Shown piece by piece: positions 18,566 to 26,467 of a stretch of DNA of 64,000 nt. The position numbers and the translations under genes are program-made. Location of the stretch: assembly GCF_022760805.1 (NCBI RefSeq), contig NZ_JAIVFL010000001.1:3286001-3350000 (forward strand), read 5' to 3'. Numbering within the stretch: the stretch's first letter is position 1; every line of letters starts with the position of its first letter. The notes under the pieces are model-generated. The model was given only the letters and a program-made list of their open reading frames with translations, made no database searches and had not been told where the DNA came from. The DNA comes from Candidatus Mycolicibacterium alkanivorans (GTDB lineage Bacteria > Actinomycetota > Actinomycetes > Mycobacteriales > Mycobacteriaceae).

Positions 18566-20023
18566 TCATGATCGTTGTTGCCTTTTGTTGAACCGTCTGG
18601 GTATCCCGACCGCAGGCAAGCGACGCGGCCCGACAACCTTTGGGCGGACGGGGATCAAGGTCCGGTGCCGCAGGCAACCGAACCAAACCCCTGCGCCGTA
18701 CATCATGTTGTCGGCCAGGTGCCCAACCAGGAATCGGAACGGATCCGGCTGCATCTCGCCGGAGAACGCCGCCCTGAGGGGGGCTGCGAACAACAGCGCA
18801 GCAGCTGCAGTTCTGCGCCGCCGCTGGAAAGTCTTTGTCCCGCCGCGCCACGCGAGCGCGAGCAGGAGCAGCGGACCGCCGAACTGCGTGCAGTAACGCC
18901 CCACGGCGCAATAGGTTTGGAAAACTCCTTGGAGGGCGATTTTCGCCGCCACCCGAGTTGGCACTCCTGAGCGTCGCCAACCCCTAGTAGCAGGCACCGC
19001 GGTCACCGCGACGATGAGCGCCGCGATCAGCGGTCGGCGCGCCAGAAGACACACCAGAACCGCCGAGGGCCAGGGGTGTAAGACCAGCGGGGCGATCGCC
19101 TCAGGATGCCGACACGCCAATGGTGCCGCAGAGGTGCCGTATTGGAATCGCCGCGTCCACAGGCTTGCCCAGTCAGCGGGTTCGGCGTGCAGCACCCGAA
19201 CGTCGGGTTGGTAACGGATCAGCTTGCCCGCGCGGTGCAGCCTCCAGACTAGGTCCACGTCCTCACCGAAGCGCAGACGTTCGTCGAACGCGCCGATGTC
19301 GTCGATCGCCTCCCGGCGCACGAGCAGCGCGGCCGTGGGAACGTAAGGCACCGCGGCCCCCGGCATCACGCGGCACTCGCGGGCGCCCAGATCAAGTGCC
19401 CCGGAGCTCGTTGCGAATCGACCGGCCGCCGTCGATGATGGCAACGCGGCTATCCGGGGTGCCACGGCGGCGACCAGCGGGTCGGCAAAATGTTCGATCA
19501 GACGGCCGATCCAGTCATCGACACAGACGCAGTCGCTATCCAAGAAGGCAACCACTGCGGTCTCAACCGCCTTCAGACCCGTGTTGCGGGCAGCGGCCGG
19601 GCCGCCACAGGTTGACCGTCGGATCAATCGCGCGCCGAAACTTTCGGCCAATTCGGCGACGGCCGTTGGGTCAACGGAGGCGTCGTCGACGATCACTATC
19701 GGATGGCCATACCTCAACGAAGCCAGGCAGCGTTTCAAGCTCTGCGGGCGGTCGCGCACGGGGATGACCACCGTCACCTTTGGCGGCTCGCACGTTGCGT
19801 TCGGCCGCGGGTGAGCCGCGCTGACGTCGGTGAGCAGCCGACCCAGGACACGAGCGTTATGGGAGTGAGCGGGGCCGCGGGCCAACTCGGACCAGGCCTG
19901 TTGTCCGACGTCGGTGAGCCGCAAAATGCGTGGCGGCGATCCGCCAACGAGCGTTCTGGCGTTCACGCGTCGGGTACTCGGGTCGATCGCGACCGAAAAG
20001 CCCTCGGGCAGAGGATAGTTCAC
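18566..20023 (-). CDS. mftF: Mycofactocin glycosyltransferase MftF-like
   Basis: 485-residue GT2-family glycosyltransferase of the mycofactocin type, which adds the beta-1,4-linked glucose chain to premycofactocin. After an N-terminal ~85-residue PqqD-like part comes the GT-A domain: 'VTVVIPVRDRPQSLKRCL', 'IVIVDDASVDPTAV', the metal-binding 'VAFLDSDCVCVDDWIG' and 'FDERLRFGEDVDLVWRLHRAG'. C-terminal hydrophobic segments ('AVLVCLLARRPLIAALIVAV') suggest membrane association. The GTG start overlaps the stop of an SDR remnant, and mftA lies just upstream. mftB-mftE, normally between mftA and mftF, are absent here. Confidence 0.88.
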   Translation of the reverse strand: MNYPLPEGFSVAIDPSTRRVNARTLVGGSPPRILRLTDVGQQAWSELARGPAHSHNARVLGRLLTDVSAAHPRPNATCEPPKVTVVIPVRDRPQSLKRCLASLRYGHPIVIVDDASVDPTAVAELAESFGARLIRRSTCGGPAAARNTGLKAVETAVVAFLDSDCVCVDDWIGRLIEHFADPLVAAVAPRIAALPSSTAAGRFATSSGALDLGARECRVMPGAAVPYVPTAALLVRREAIDDIGAFDERLRFGEDVDLVWRLHRAGKLIRYQPDVRVLHAEPADWASLWTRRFQYGTSAAPLACRHPEAIAPLVLHPWPSAVLVCLLARRPLIAALIVAVTAVPATRGWRRSGVPTRVAAKIALQGVFQTYCAVGRYCTQFGGPLLLLALAWRGGTKTFQRRRRTAAAALLFAAPLRAAFSGEMQPDPFRFLVGHLADNMMYGAGVWFGCLRHRTLIPVRPKVVGPRRLPAVGIPRRFNKRQQRS

Positions 20024-20106
20024 AGCGACACCCCCCCGTCCACGGGGACGACGGCGCCGGTGATTACTTCGCCGAAACCGTTGGCGCGGAAAGGAATTGA
20101 TTGCAT
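20020..20106 (-). pseudogene. C-terminal remnant of a short-chain dehydrogenase/reductase
   Basis: The last ~28 codons before the mftF start read 'ITGAVVPVDGGVSL' preceded by 'IPFRANGFGEV'. This matches the C-terminal substrate-loop end of SDR enzymes (xITGxxxxVDGG). Nothing SDR-like remains upstream. SDRs that use mycofactocin are frequent neighbours of mft genes, so an mft-linked SDR was probably deleted here, leaving its tail fused in position to mftF. Its TGA overlaps the mftF GTG. Confidence 0.7.
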
Positions 20107-20191
20107 CTGTCGGCGTTCTCGTCCATAAGTCACAGTCCGGGCTGACGACCCAAAGGCATTTCAGATGGATTGATCTGCGACTTCTCGACGG

Positions 20192-20314
20192 TCAGTAGAC
20201 GCCGCACATACCGTCGATGGAAACCTCTTCCACCAGACTGGCACTGGAAACCAGCTGTTCCTCGCCGTCCGGCGGGTCTTGTCGCGTCTGCGGTGCACTG
20301 GTGTCTTCGGGCAC
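20192..20314 (-). CDS. mftA: Mycofactocin precursor peptide
   Basis: 40-residue ribosomal precursor of the redox cofactor mycofactocin, recognised by its invariant C-terminus 'LVEEVSIDGMCGVY'. The terminal Val-Tyr pair is decarboxylated and cyclised by MftC/MftB and released by MftE. The start is GTG, with AAAGGAG six bases upstream. An ATG overlapping it lies in another frame. The leader 'PEDTSAPQTRQDPPDGEEQ' is longer than in M. tuberculosis. The next genes downstream are an SDR remnant and mftF, not mftB. A copy of a ~55-bp repeat lies ~85 bp upstream. Confidence 0.93.
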   Translation of the reverse strand: MPEDTSAPQTRQDPPDGEEQLVSSASLVEEVSIDGMCGVY

Positions 20315-20395
20315 ATCGACTCCTTTCCGAGGGCAACGGCCGATCGCTGCCACCTTGTTACGAGCGAGAACATTACGCGCGGTAAGCGGGCGCAA

Positions 20396-20456
20396 CTGCC
20401 ATGCGAAAGGATCGAAACGCACCTAGTCAGATGGGTAGGTCAGGATCCTGTCCGAC
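20396..20456. repeat. Copy A of a ~55-bp imperfect direct repeat (upstream of mftA)
   Basis: Contains GCCATGCGAA, then GGATCGAAAC, ACCTAGTCAGATGG, AGGTC and GTCCGAC. It matches copy B about 700 bp away at roughly 80 percent of positions, with two single-base gaps. It sits in the promoter region of mftA (opposite strand). Confidence 0.65.
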
Positions 20457-20553
20457 AAGCTTCAACCGATGGAGCACCGAGACGACGCACGCCTTTCGGC
20501 GCGCACCGGTGCGGCCACGAGGTCCGGTTCAACAGGTGCGATCAGATGCAGCG

Positions 20554-20898
20554 TTATCCCCTGACGCCGACCGTGTATCGGACGGTTTGAGTACGGATCA
20601 ATCCGTCGCTGAAGACGAAGGTATCGATGCCGTCCTCTACGCGCGTCGACTCCGATTCGGCGGACCACTCGAGGAAGAGCACGTCACCCTCGAAGATCTG
20701 CGTTTTCAACGTCCATTCCGCGTCCCCGACATCGCCGAGGAGTTTGGTGAACGCCGCACGCACACCCTCCTTCCCCCTGAGAACTCCGCTCGGTGTGATG
20801 AAAACCGCGTCCTGAGCGTAGTCGCTGACGATCTCATCGAGATCGCCCGCGCCGAGAGCTTGGGCATGGTGGACGAAATATGTTCGGGCACTGAACAA
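20554..20898 (-). CDS. SnoaL/NTF2-like protein
   Basis: 114-residue single-domain protein of the NTF2/SnoaL-like fold: N-terminal helix 'YFVHHAQALGAGDLDEIVSDYAQDAVFITPSGVLRG', then 'KEGVRAAFTKLLGDV', then alternating strands. The pocket 'DYAQDAVFITP' is the usual family signature. Members are small enzymes or binding proteins; no substrate can be named. The only in-frame start is TTG, with GGAGG eleven bases before it. It lies between mftA and the methanol dehydrogenase, on the mftA strand. Confidence 0.75.
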   Translation of the reverse strand: MFSARTYFVHHAQALGAGDLDEIVSDYAQDAVFITPSGVLRGKEGVRAAFTKLLGDVGDAEWTLKTQIFEGDVLFLEWSAESESTRVEDGIDTFVFSDGLIRTQTVRYTVGVRG

Positions 20899-21367
20899 AA
20901 CGGCGTCTGCCTCCAGGCAACCCCTCGGAAACCCGGCCCGACGACCTCCCCCCTCCCCGAGAAACTCCAGCGCCCGTCATCGGGGCGATCTGCACGCTCA
21001 CGACATCGTCGGCCAACGAGCCGATCTTGTCGAGAATCCGCAACGGCCGATTCACCGTCGAGCTGCCCTATGACCCAGGCTCAACGCGGGCCCGAACCTG
21101 TGATCGCCATCCGAAGGACCGAAACCGACCTAGTCAGGTGGCCAGGTCGCGACCCGTCCGACGGGCTGCGTTCGCTGCTCGGGAGAAGGGGATTGACCGC
21201 GAGACCTTCCCCGGCGGCATCGGCCGCCTATAGGCTCAGAACCGCCAGGCGCAACGGTGTCGACCCGGTCGATTCGGGCTCGACGAGGTCGCGTCAGGTC
21301 AACGGCGGCGACTTCAACCGAAGGCGTCTCGTCGGCATTCGTGTCGCACAGAAAGGTCCATCAGACA
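20899..21367. promoter_or_regulatory. mdo: Divergent spacer upstream of the methanol dehydrogenase gene
   Basis: A 469-bp spacer without a convincing gene. It carries copy B of the ~55-bp repeat, a 'CCTATAGGCT' palindrome near 21228-21237 that could include a -10 element, and AAAGG eleven bases before the mdo ATG. Both the NTF2-like gene and mdo probably start transcription here. Confidence 0.45.
21107..21162. repeat. Copy B of the ~55-bp imperfect direct repeat (upstream of mdo)
   Basis: Contains GCCATCCGAA, GGACCGAAAC, ACCTAGTCAGGTGG, AGGTC and GTCCGAC, the same blocks in the same order and spacing as copy A upstream of mftA. It lies ~205 bp before the mdo start codon. CTAG, rare in high-GC mycobacterial DNA, is conserved in both copies. 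A shared regulator site is inferred. Confidence 0.65.
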
Positions 21368-22660
21368 ATGCAAGTCGAGGAACTACTCAAACCATTCCCG
21401 ATTAAAGAATTCCACCCGTTTCCTCGAGCCATGCTCGGGCCGGGAGCGCACGAGCTGATCGGACCCGAAGCCATTAAGCTCGGCTTTAAGAAGCCCCTCG
21501 TGATGACGACCGGCCTGCGCGGATCCGACACCGTCCACAAGATTGTGGAGTCGCTGAAGTACCACGGGCTCGAAGTCGTCGTCTACGACCAGGTCGAGTC
21601 GAATCCCAAAGACTACAACGTGATGGATTCGGTCGCTCTGTACCAGAAACACAAGTGCGATAGCTTCATTTCGATCGGCGGCGGCTCGTCGCATGATGCT
21701 TGTAAGGGCGCTCGCATTTCGGTGGCGCATGACGGTCGCAATGTCAACGAGTTCGAAGGATTCAACCAGTCCGAGAACCCGAAAAATCCTCCCCACATCG
21801 CTGTGTCGACGACCGCCGGTACGGGTTCGGAGACGTCGTGGGCCTACGTCATCACCGACACCACGACCGACCCCGACAAACCGCACAAATACGTCGCATT
21901 CGATGACGCCGCTGTGGCCACGCTGGCGATCGACGACCCGGTCCTCTATTACGACTGCCCGGTCGCCTTCACCGCTCAGTGCGGCTTCGACGTCTTGGCA
22001 CATGCGTCCGAGCCCTACGTCTCGCGGCTCAACTTCCCGCCGTCGCTGGGCAATGCCCTCTACGCGATCAAGCTCACCGCGGAAAACCTGCGTGAGGCGA
22101 CCTGGAACGGTCAGGACCTCCCTGGGCGTCAGGGCATGATGTACGCGCAGTACATCGCAGCCCAGGCGTTCAACTCTGGCGGTCTGGGCATCATTCACTC
22201 GATCTCGCACGCGGTGAGCGCCTACTACGACACCCACCACGGGCTCAACAATGCGATCGCGCTGCCTCGGGTGTGGGCGTTCAACATGCCCGTGATGTAC
22301 AAGCGGTTCGCCGAGATCGCCGTCGCGATGGGGGTCGACACGACCGGCTTGACAGACGTGCAGGCCGCTGACCAAGCGCTCGCCGCCGCCGTGCGGTTGC
22401 TGCGCGACGTCGGCATCCCGGAGAAGTTCACCGACGTCAAGCAGGACAGCTACATCAAGAACCGCCTGGGTATGGGACCGACGAAGTTCTACGAGAAGCA
22501 CAAGGTCATCAAGGGCGACAAGGACGACATCGACAACCTCACCAACCACGTCCTCGGAGACGCGTGCACGCCCGGAAACCCGAAGGAGTGCACTTTCGAG
22601 ACGGTCAGGCCGGTCGTCGAACACTGCCTCAACGGCGACCTGGACGATTTGCTCAGTTGA
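21368..22660 (+). CDS. mdo: NDMA-dependent (mycofactocin-linked) methanol dehydrogenase
   Basis: 430-residue iron-containing-ADH-superfamily protein closely resembling the Amycolatopsis/Mycobacterium NDMA-dependent methanol dehydrogenase (~423 aa): 'FPIKEFHPFPRAMLGPGAHE', 'LLMTTGLRGS'-like block, 'VESNPKDYNVM', 'SIGGGSSHDACKGAR', 'AVSTTAGTGSETSWAYVITD' and the metal-ligand region 'HSISHAVSAYYDTHHGLNNA'. It oxidises methanol to formaldehyde, with bound NAD(P)H re-oxidised by mycofactocin. ATG 21368 matches the family N-terminus. First gene of a plus-strand operon with MoxR, VWA and methyltransferase genes, separated from them by a strong hairpin. Confidence 0.93.
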   Translation: MQVEELLKPFPIKEFHPFPRAMLGPGAHELIGPEAIKLGFKKPLVMTTGLRGSDTVHKIVESLKYHGLEVVVYDQVESNPKDYNVMDSVALYQKHKCDSFISIGGGSSHDACKGARISVAHDGRNVNEFEGFNQSENPKNPPHIAVSTTAGTGSETSWAYVITDTTTDPDKPHKYVAFDDAAVATLAIDDPVLYYDCPVAFTAQCGFDVLAHASEPYVSRLNFPPSLGNALYAIKLTAENLREATWNGQDLPGRQGMMYAQYIAAQAFNSGGLGIIHSISHAVSAYYDTHHGLNNAIALPRVWAFNMPVMYKRFAEIAVAMGVDTTGLTDVQAADQALAAAVRLLRDVGIPEKFTDVKQDSYIKNRLGMGPTKFYEKHKVIKGDKDDIDNLTNHVLGDACTPGNPKECTFETVRPVVEHCLNGDLDDLLS

Positions 22661-22665
22661 CCGGC

Positions 22666-22704
22666 TGGCCGGGGTGCCAATCCACACGGGCGGCACCCCG
22701 GCCA
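22666..22704. terminator. 13-bp perfect hairpin after mdo
   Basis: TGGCCGGGGTGCC pairs exactly with GGCACCCCGGCCA across a 13-base loop, starting six bases after the mdo stop codon. No U-tract follows. It is placed to terminate partially or protect the mdo 3' end, which would let mdo be made in excess over the downstream MoxR, VWA and methyltransferase genes. Confidence 0.65.
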
Positions 22705-22732
22705 ACTGATCATCACTCAGAAAGGACCTAGG

Positions 22733-23908
22733 GTGAAAGCCGTGGGCGCAGACCCGTTTTGCTCTGTCGACGACGTCGTCGAAGCTCTGGCGGAATACGG
22801 ATACATCGCCGATCGCACCCTAGCCACGACGGTCTTCCTCGTCACCCGTCTGGACAAGCCGGTGCTGCTCGAGGGTCCTGCGGGCGTCGGCAAGACCGAG
22901 TTGGCCAAGGCGCTTGCCCTGGCGACCGGACGACGCCTGCTTCGGCTGCAGTGCTACGAGGGCCAGGACGAAACGAAGGCGCTCTACGAGTGGGACTACG
23001 GCAAGCAGCTCCTCTACACCCAGATTTTGCGGGAGAAGATCGGTCAGGTCATCGCCGACGCTGACAATCTCGAAGAAGCGGTCGAGCGTATCGGAGCTCA
23101 AGAAAGCGTGTTCTTCTCCGAGCGGTTCTTGGCGCCGCGCCCGTTGTTGGAGGCAATCCGCTCAGAGCAACCGGTCGTTCTGCTGATCGACGAGGTGGAC
23201 CGGGCCGACGAAGCCTTGGAGGCGGTGCTGCTCGAAATGCTCGGCGAGTATCAGGTCTCGGTACCCGAGATCGGCACCTTCGTCGCAGCCCAGCCGCCGT
23301 ATGTTGTGTTGACGTCGAACAACACCCGTGACCTCGCGGCGGCGCTCAAACGGCGCTGCCTGCATCTGTTTCTCGACTACCCCTCGGCCGAGCGCGAACT
23401 GCAGATTGTCAAGAGTAAGAACACCGGTTTGCCTGACGCATTGTCGGCGCAGCTGGTCGACATCGTCCGCGGCCTTCGCGGTTTGGAGCTGCGGAAAGCG
23501 CCGTCCATCTCGGAGACGATCGACTGGGCCCGCACACTGGCGGTGCTCGGGGCCGAGGAACTGACAGCGCAGACATTGGCGGCGACGATCTCGGTGGTCG
23601 CCAAGTATGAAAAGGACGTCCATAGAGCGCTGCAGGTGCTGCCCCGCTTGGTCGATCCCAACGCTGCGGTTCCCGAAATGGCTGAGCCGCATAACCACGA
23701 CCATCACGACCATCATGACCACAGCCACGATGACGACGTGGCGGGGGGTAAGCGGGTCCGGGCCGCCAAGGACCAACTCGGCCGGTTCGACGACGGGTAC
23801 TACGGAACGCCGAGCACGCCGCCCGCCGGGCCGTCGGGTCGCGCATCGGGCGCCGAAGTCAGTGCCGCCCAAGCAAGCCGGTCCTTCGCCCGCCGCCGAA
23901 AGTTCTAG
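22733..23908 (+). CDS. MoxR-family AAA+ ATPase with His-rich tail
   Basis: 391 residues. Walker A is 'GPAGVGKTEL' (~48-57), Walker B 'VVLLIDEVDRADE' (~148-160), sensor 1 'VLTSNNTRDL', and the arginine-finger region 'ALKRRCLHLFLDYP'. MoxR ATPases work with VWA proteins as chaperones for metalloenzyme maturation (for example CoxD with CoxE, or methanol dehydrogenase maturation). The tail has a metal-binding-looking run of His/Asp ('HNHDHHDHHDHSHDDD', ~320-335). GTG start with AAAGGA upstream. The VWA partner follows 88 bp downstream. Client, methanol dehydrogenase or the diiron monooxygenase, not shown. Confidence 0.87.
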   Translation: MKAVGADPFCSVDDVVEALAEYGYIADRTLATTVFLVTRLDKPVLLEGPAGVGKTELAKALALATGRRLLRLQCYEGQDETKALYEWDYGKQLLYTQILREKIGQVIADADNLEEAVERIGAQESVFFSERFLAPRPLLEAIRSEQPVVLLIDEVDRADEALEAVLLEMLGEYQVSVPEIGTFVAAQPPYVVLTSNNTRDLAAALKRRCLHLFLDYPSAERELQIVKSKNTGLPDALSAQLVDIVRGLRGLELRKAPSISETIDWARTLAVLGAEELTAQTLAATISVVAKYEKDVHRALQVLPRLVDPNAAVPEMAEPHNHDHHDHHDHSHDDDVAGGKRVRAAKDQLGRFDDGYYGTPSTPPAGPSGRASGAEVSAAQASRSFARRRKF

Positions 23909-23996
23909 CCGCATGCTTACTCGCCCGCGGTCCAGGCCCGTCGAGGCAGGCCGCATCGCCTCCGACACCTCGGGCCCCCCGCAAGGTTGACCCGCC

Positions 23997-25505
23997 ATGG
24001 AAGCCGCGATTCACCGCTTCGTTCGGTTACTTCGACTGTCCGGCCTGCGGATCTCTGTTTCAGAAGCCTTGGACGCGATGCGCTGCGCCACCCAGCCCGG
24101 CATGTTGGGCGATCGCGAAACGCTGCGCTGCGGGCTGCGGGTGGCACTGGTGAAGGATCGCCGCGACCTAGCCGCCTTCGAGGCGGTGTTCGACGCGTTC
24201 TTCTCGCTGATCCGGGTAGGTTCCGACGACGACCACGGCCACAGCCACAGCCATGACGACCTCGTCGACAGCGGCCAGCTGGAGTCGTTCACAATGTCGG
24301 ATCGGCCCAGCGAAAACCCGCAGCAGACCCATGAGCACGGCCCGCCGGCCGACATTCGCGACTACTTCGACCCCGACGACCTTGCCCAGCAGTTCAACCT
24401 GCACCAGGAAGCCAACAAGATCGACTTGGCAGCCTTAACTGACGAACTCGTGTTCGCCAAGAACAACGACCCCTCGGCGAGCGGATTGCAGCAGGTCCAG
24501 TTGGAGACAGACCACTTGCATGGCGCGGGGGCACCAGGACGGCTCTCCCGCGCGCAGGGCACCAAGGTCGACGCCGACCTCACCGTCGCCCAGCAGGAAG
24601 TGCTGTTGGCCTGGCTCAACGCGATCGACGACGAAGCCGGCGACGACGAAACGACGACACAGCGTCGCCTCGCCGGTGCGCTGGTCAATCTGCCGGAGGC
24701 GATCAAGCGGCACCTGGAGGCCCTGATGGCCCTCGAGCAGCGCATCATCGAAGGCGCCCAGCAGCGTCATACGGCTGCCGAAACCCTCAGCGAAGCCGAG
24801 CGCGCGGAACTTGAGGAGTCGTTACGCCGCGTGACGCGCACCTTCCACGGAGCGCTGACGAGCCGACTGTCAATCGGCCGCGGGCGGATCGATCCGTGCC
24901 GCACCATGCGCCGCAACATGCGCTACGACGGCATCCCGTTCGCGCCGGTGATGGTACGTCGCACCGAAGACAGACCACGACTGGTCGTGTTGGCCGATGT
25001 CAGCCTGTCGGTGCGCGCAACGGCCCGATTCACTCTGCACCTCGTGCACGGCTTGCAGCATCTGTTCTCTCAGGTGAGGTCGTTTGCGTTCGTCGCCGAT
25101 ATGGTCGAGGTGACAGACTTGTTCACCGATTACACCGCCGATGACGCATTGAGTCGGCTCTTCGGCGGCGAAGTGCTCGATGTGGATGCCAACTCCGACT
25201 ATGGATTGGCGTTCGGCGAGTTCGTGGCCGAGCATCTGGCGGCCGTAACGCGACGAACGACGGTTCTGGTGCTCGGCGACGGCCGGGGGAATGGCAACGA
25301 TGCCAACCTGGGCGCCTTCGAGACCATCGCCCGCAGGGCCCGAGAAGTCGTCTGGCTCACCCCCGAACCGCGCTACTCCTGGAAGCTCGGTGGGTGCGAT
25401 CTACCGGCCTATGCGCAGCTGTGCAGTCGAGTCGAGGTCGTGCGCGACTTGTCCGGGCTCGAACGAGCGGCATTCGCCATCGCGAACCGTGAAGGCGTGA
25501 GATGA
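23997..25505 (+). CDS. VWA-domain (CoxE-like) protein
   Basis: 502 residues. The N-terminal helical ~70 residues are followed by a His/Asp-rich patch 'DDDHGHSHSHDD' (~77-88), a charged central region, and a C-terminal VWA domain with the MIDAS motif 'LADVSLSVRAT' and later 'TVLVLGDGRGNGND'. CoxE-like VWA proteins pair with MoxR ATPases, and here the genes are adjacent. The matching His-rich stretches in both proteins suggest metal handling. ATG start; the stop overlaps the methyltransferase start (ATGA). Confidence 0.83.
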   Translation: MEAAIHRFVRLLRLSGLRISVSEALDAMRCATQPGMLGDRETLRCGLRVALVKDRRDLAAFEAVFDAFFSLIRVGSDDDHGHSHSHDDLVDSGQLESFTMSDRPSENPQQTHEHGPPADIRDYFDPDDLAQQFNLHQEANKIDLAALTDELVFAKNNDPSASGLQQVQLETDHLHGAGAPGRLSRAQGTKVDADLTVAQQEVLLAWLNAIDDEAGDDETTTQRRLAGALVNLPEAIKRHLEALMALEQRIIEGAQQRHTAAETLSEAERAELEESLRRVTRTFHGALTSRLSIGRGRIDPCRTMRRNMRYDGIPFAPVMVRRTEDRPRLVVLADVSLSVRATARFTLHLVHGLQHLFSQVRSFAFVADMVEVTDLFTDYTADDALSRLFGGEVLDVDANSDYGLAFGEFVAEHLAAVTRRTTVLVLGDGRGNGNDANLGAFETIARRAREVVWLTPEPRYSWKLGGCDLPAYAQLCSRVEVVRDLSGLERAAFAIANREGVR

Positions 25506-26434
25506 CCGATACCAGCGTCGTGGCGGGAGGCCTGCAGCCCACACCCGTCGATCCGTTCCGGACGTTTCCGCCGCGGTCCTACGAAGACGCGCACGTCCTC
25601 GTCACGCATCGGTCCGCCTGCCCGGCTCCCGAAGGCCCGCTCGTGGTGGCGACCGCACATTTCGCGTTGCACCGCAGCGCCGACCGGCTGCAGGTGATTC
25701 ATGATCTGCAGCCGCACGAGTTGAACAACGACGTCACTTCGCTGTTGGTGGACGAGCTATTTACCCCCGGCTGGCTGCACGGGAACCAAGCGTTCGAGAG
25801 CGTCTTCACCGGACTGGTGCGCACTACCGTCGACGACCCGATCGAAGCATGGCTGGTGTTTTACCGAAATACCCTGCGGGCCCTGCAGGAGGCGCGGACC
25901 GCGCCCGCAGACACCGGCCTGCCGTGCACGACCACGGTCGGGATGGCGCCGGTGTATGACCGCGTGCTCGAGCTGGTGCCTTCGGGGCGTGTTCTGGATC
26001 TGGGGTCGTGCTTCGGGTTTTTGCCGCTACTGATGGCGCAGACCGGCCGCTATGCGGTGACAGCGACCGACATTTCGCCGCCCACCATGAGCCTGCTAGC
26101 GACGGTCGCGTCGGCCTGGCGTCAGCGCGTCGAGACCGTCGTCTGCGATGCTGCGCGCGTCCCATTGCCTGATGACGCCGCCGATTTCGTCTCCGTCGTG
26201 CACTTGATCGAGCACCTGGAGCCCGCTCACGGTTTGGCCGTCGTTCGCGAAGCGCTGCGCCTGGCGTCCCGACAGGTGATCGTCGCAGTCCCGCTGGAAA
26301 CGGTGCCGACGATGGAATTCGGTCACGTCCGCACCTTCGACTTGTCCACGTTGGCCGAACTCGGGCGCGCTGCGGGCACCGGGTTCACCGTGGACGAACA
26401 CCACGGTGGATGGCTCATCCTCGATCCGACGTAG
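25502..26434 (+). CDS. Class I SAM methyltransferase, candidate mycofactocin methyltransferase (MftM-like)
   Basis: 310 residues. The C-terminal half is a Rossmann methyltransferase: motif I 'RVLDLGSCFGFLPLLMAQTG', then 'VTATDISPPTMSLL', motif IV region 'ADFVSVVHLIEHLEP', and 'IVAVPLE'. The N-terminal ~140 residues are family-specific. In M. smegmatis a methyltransferase acting on the mycofactocin oligosaccharide (MftM) lies, as I recall, in a locus with a methanol dehydrogenase, an iron ADH and a two-component system. The same company is found here. The assignment is by size, context and general fold, not by diagnostic residues. Overlaps the VWA gene by ATGA. Confidence 0.65.
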   Translation: MTDTSVVAGGLQPTPVDPFRTFPPRSYEDAHVLVTHRSACPAPEGPLVVATAHFALHRSADRLQVIHDLQPHELNNDVTSLLVDELFTPGWLHGNQAFESVFTGLVRTTVDDPIEAWLVFYRNTLRALQEARTAPADTGLPCTTTVGMAPVYDRVLELVPSGRVLDLGSCFGFLPLLMAQTGRYAVTATDISPPTMSLLATVASAWRQRVETVVCDAARVPLPDDAADFVSVVHLIEHLEPAHGLAVVREALRLASRQVIVAVPLETVPTMEFGHVRTFDLSTLAELGRAAGTGFTVDEHHGGWLILDPT

Positions 26435-26467
26435 CCGTGGCCGGATCGACCAACTGCGCCAAGGTCA

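Noticed and set aside
20834..21055. 73-codon minus-strand frame overlapping the NTF2-like gene start
   Set aside because: Overlaps the better supported NTF2-like gene in another frame and shows no motif.
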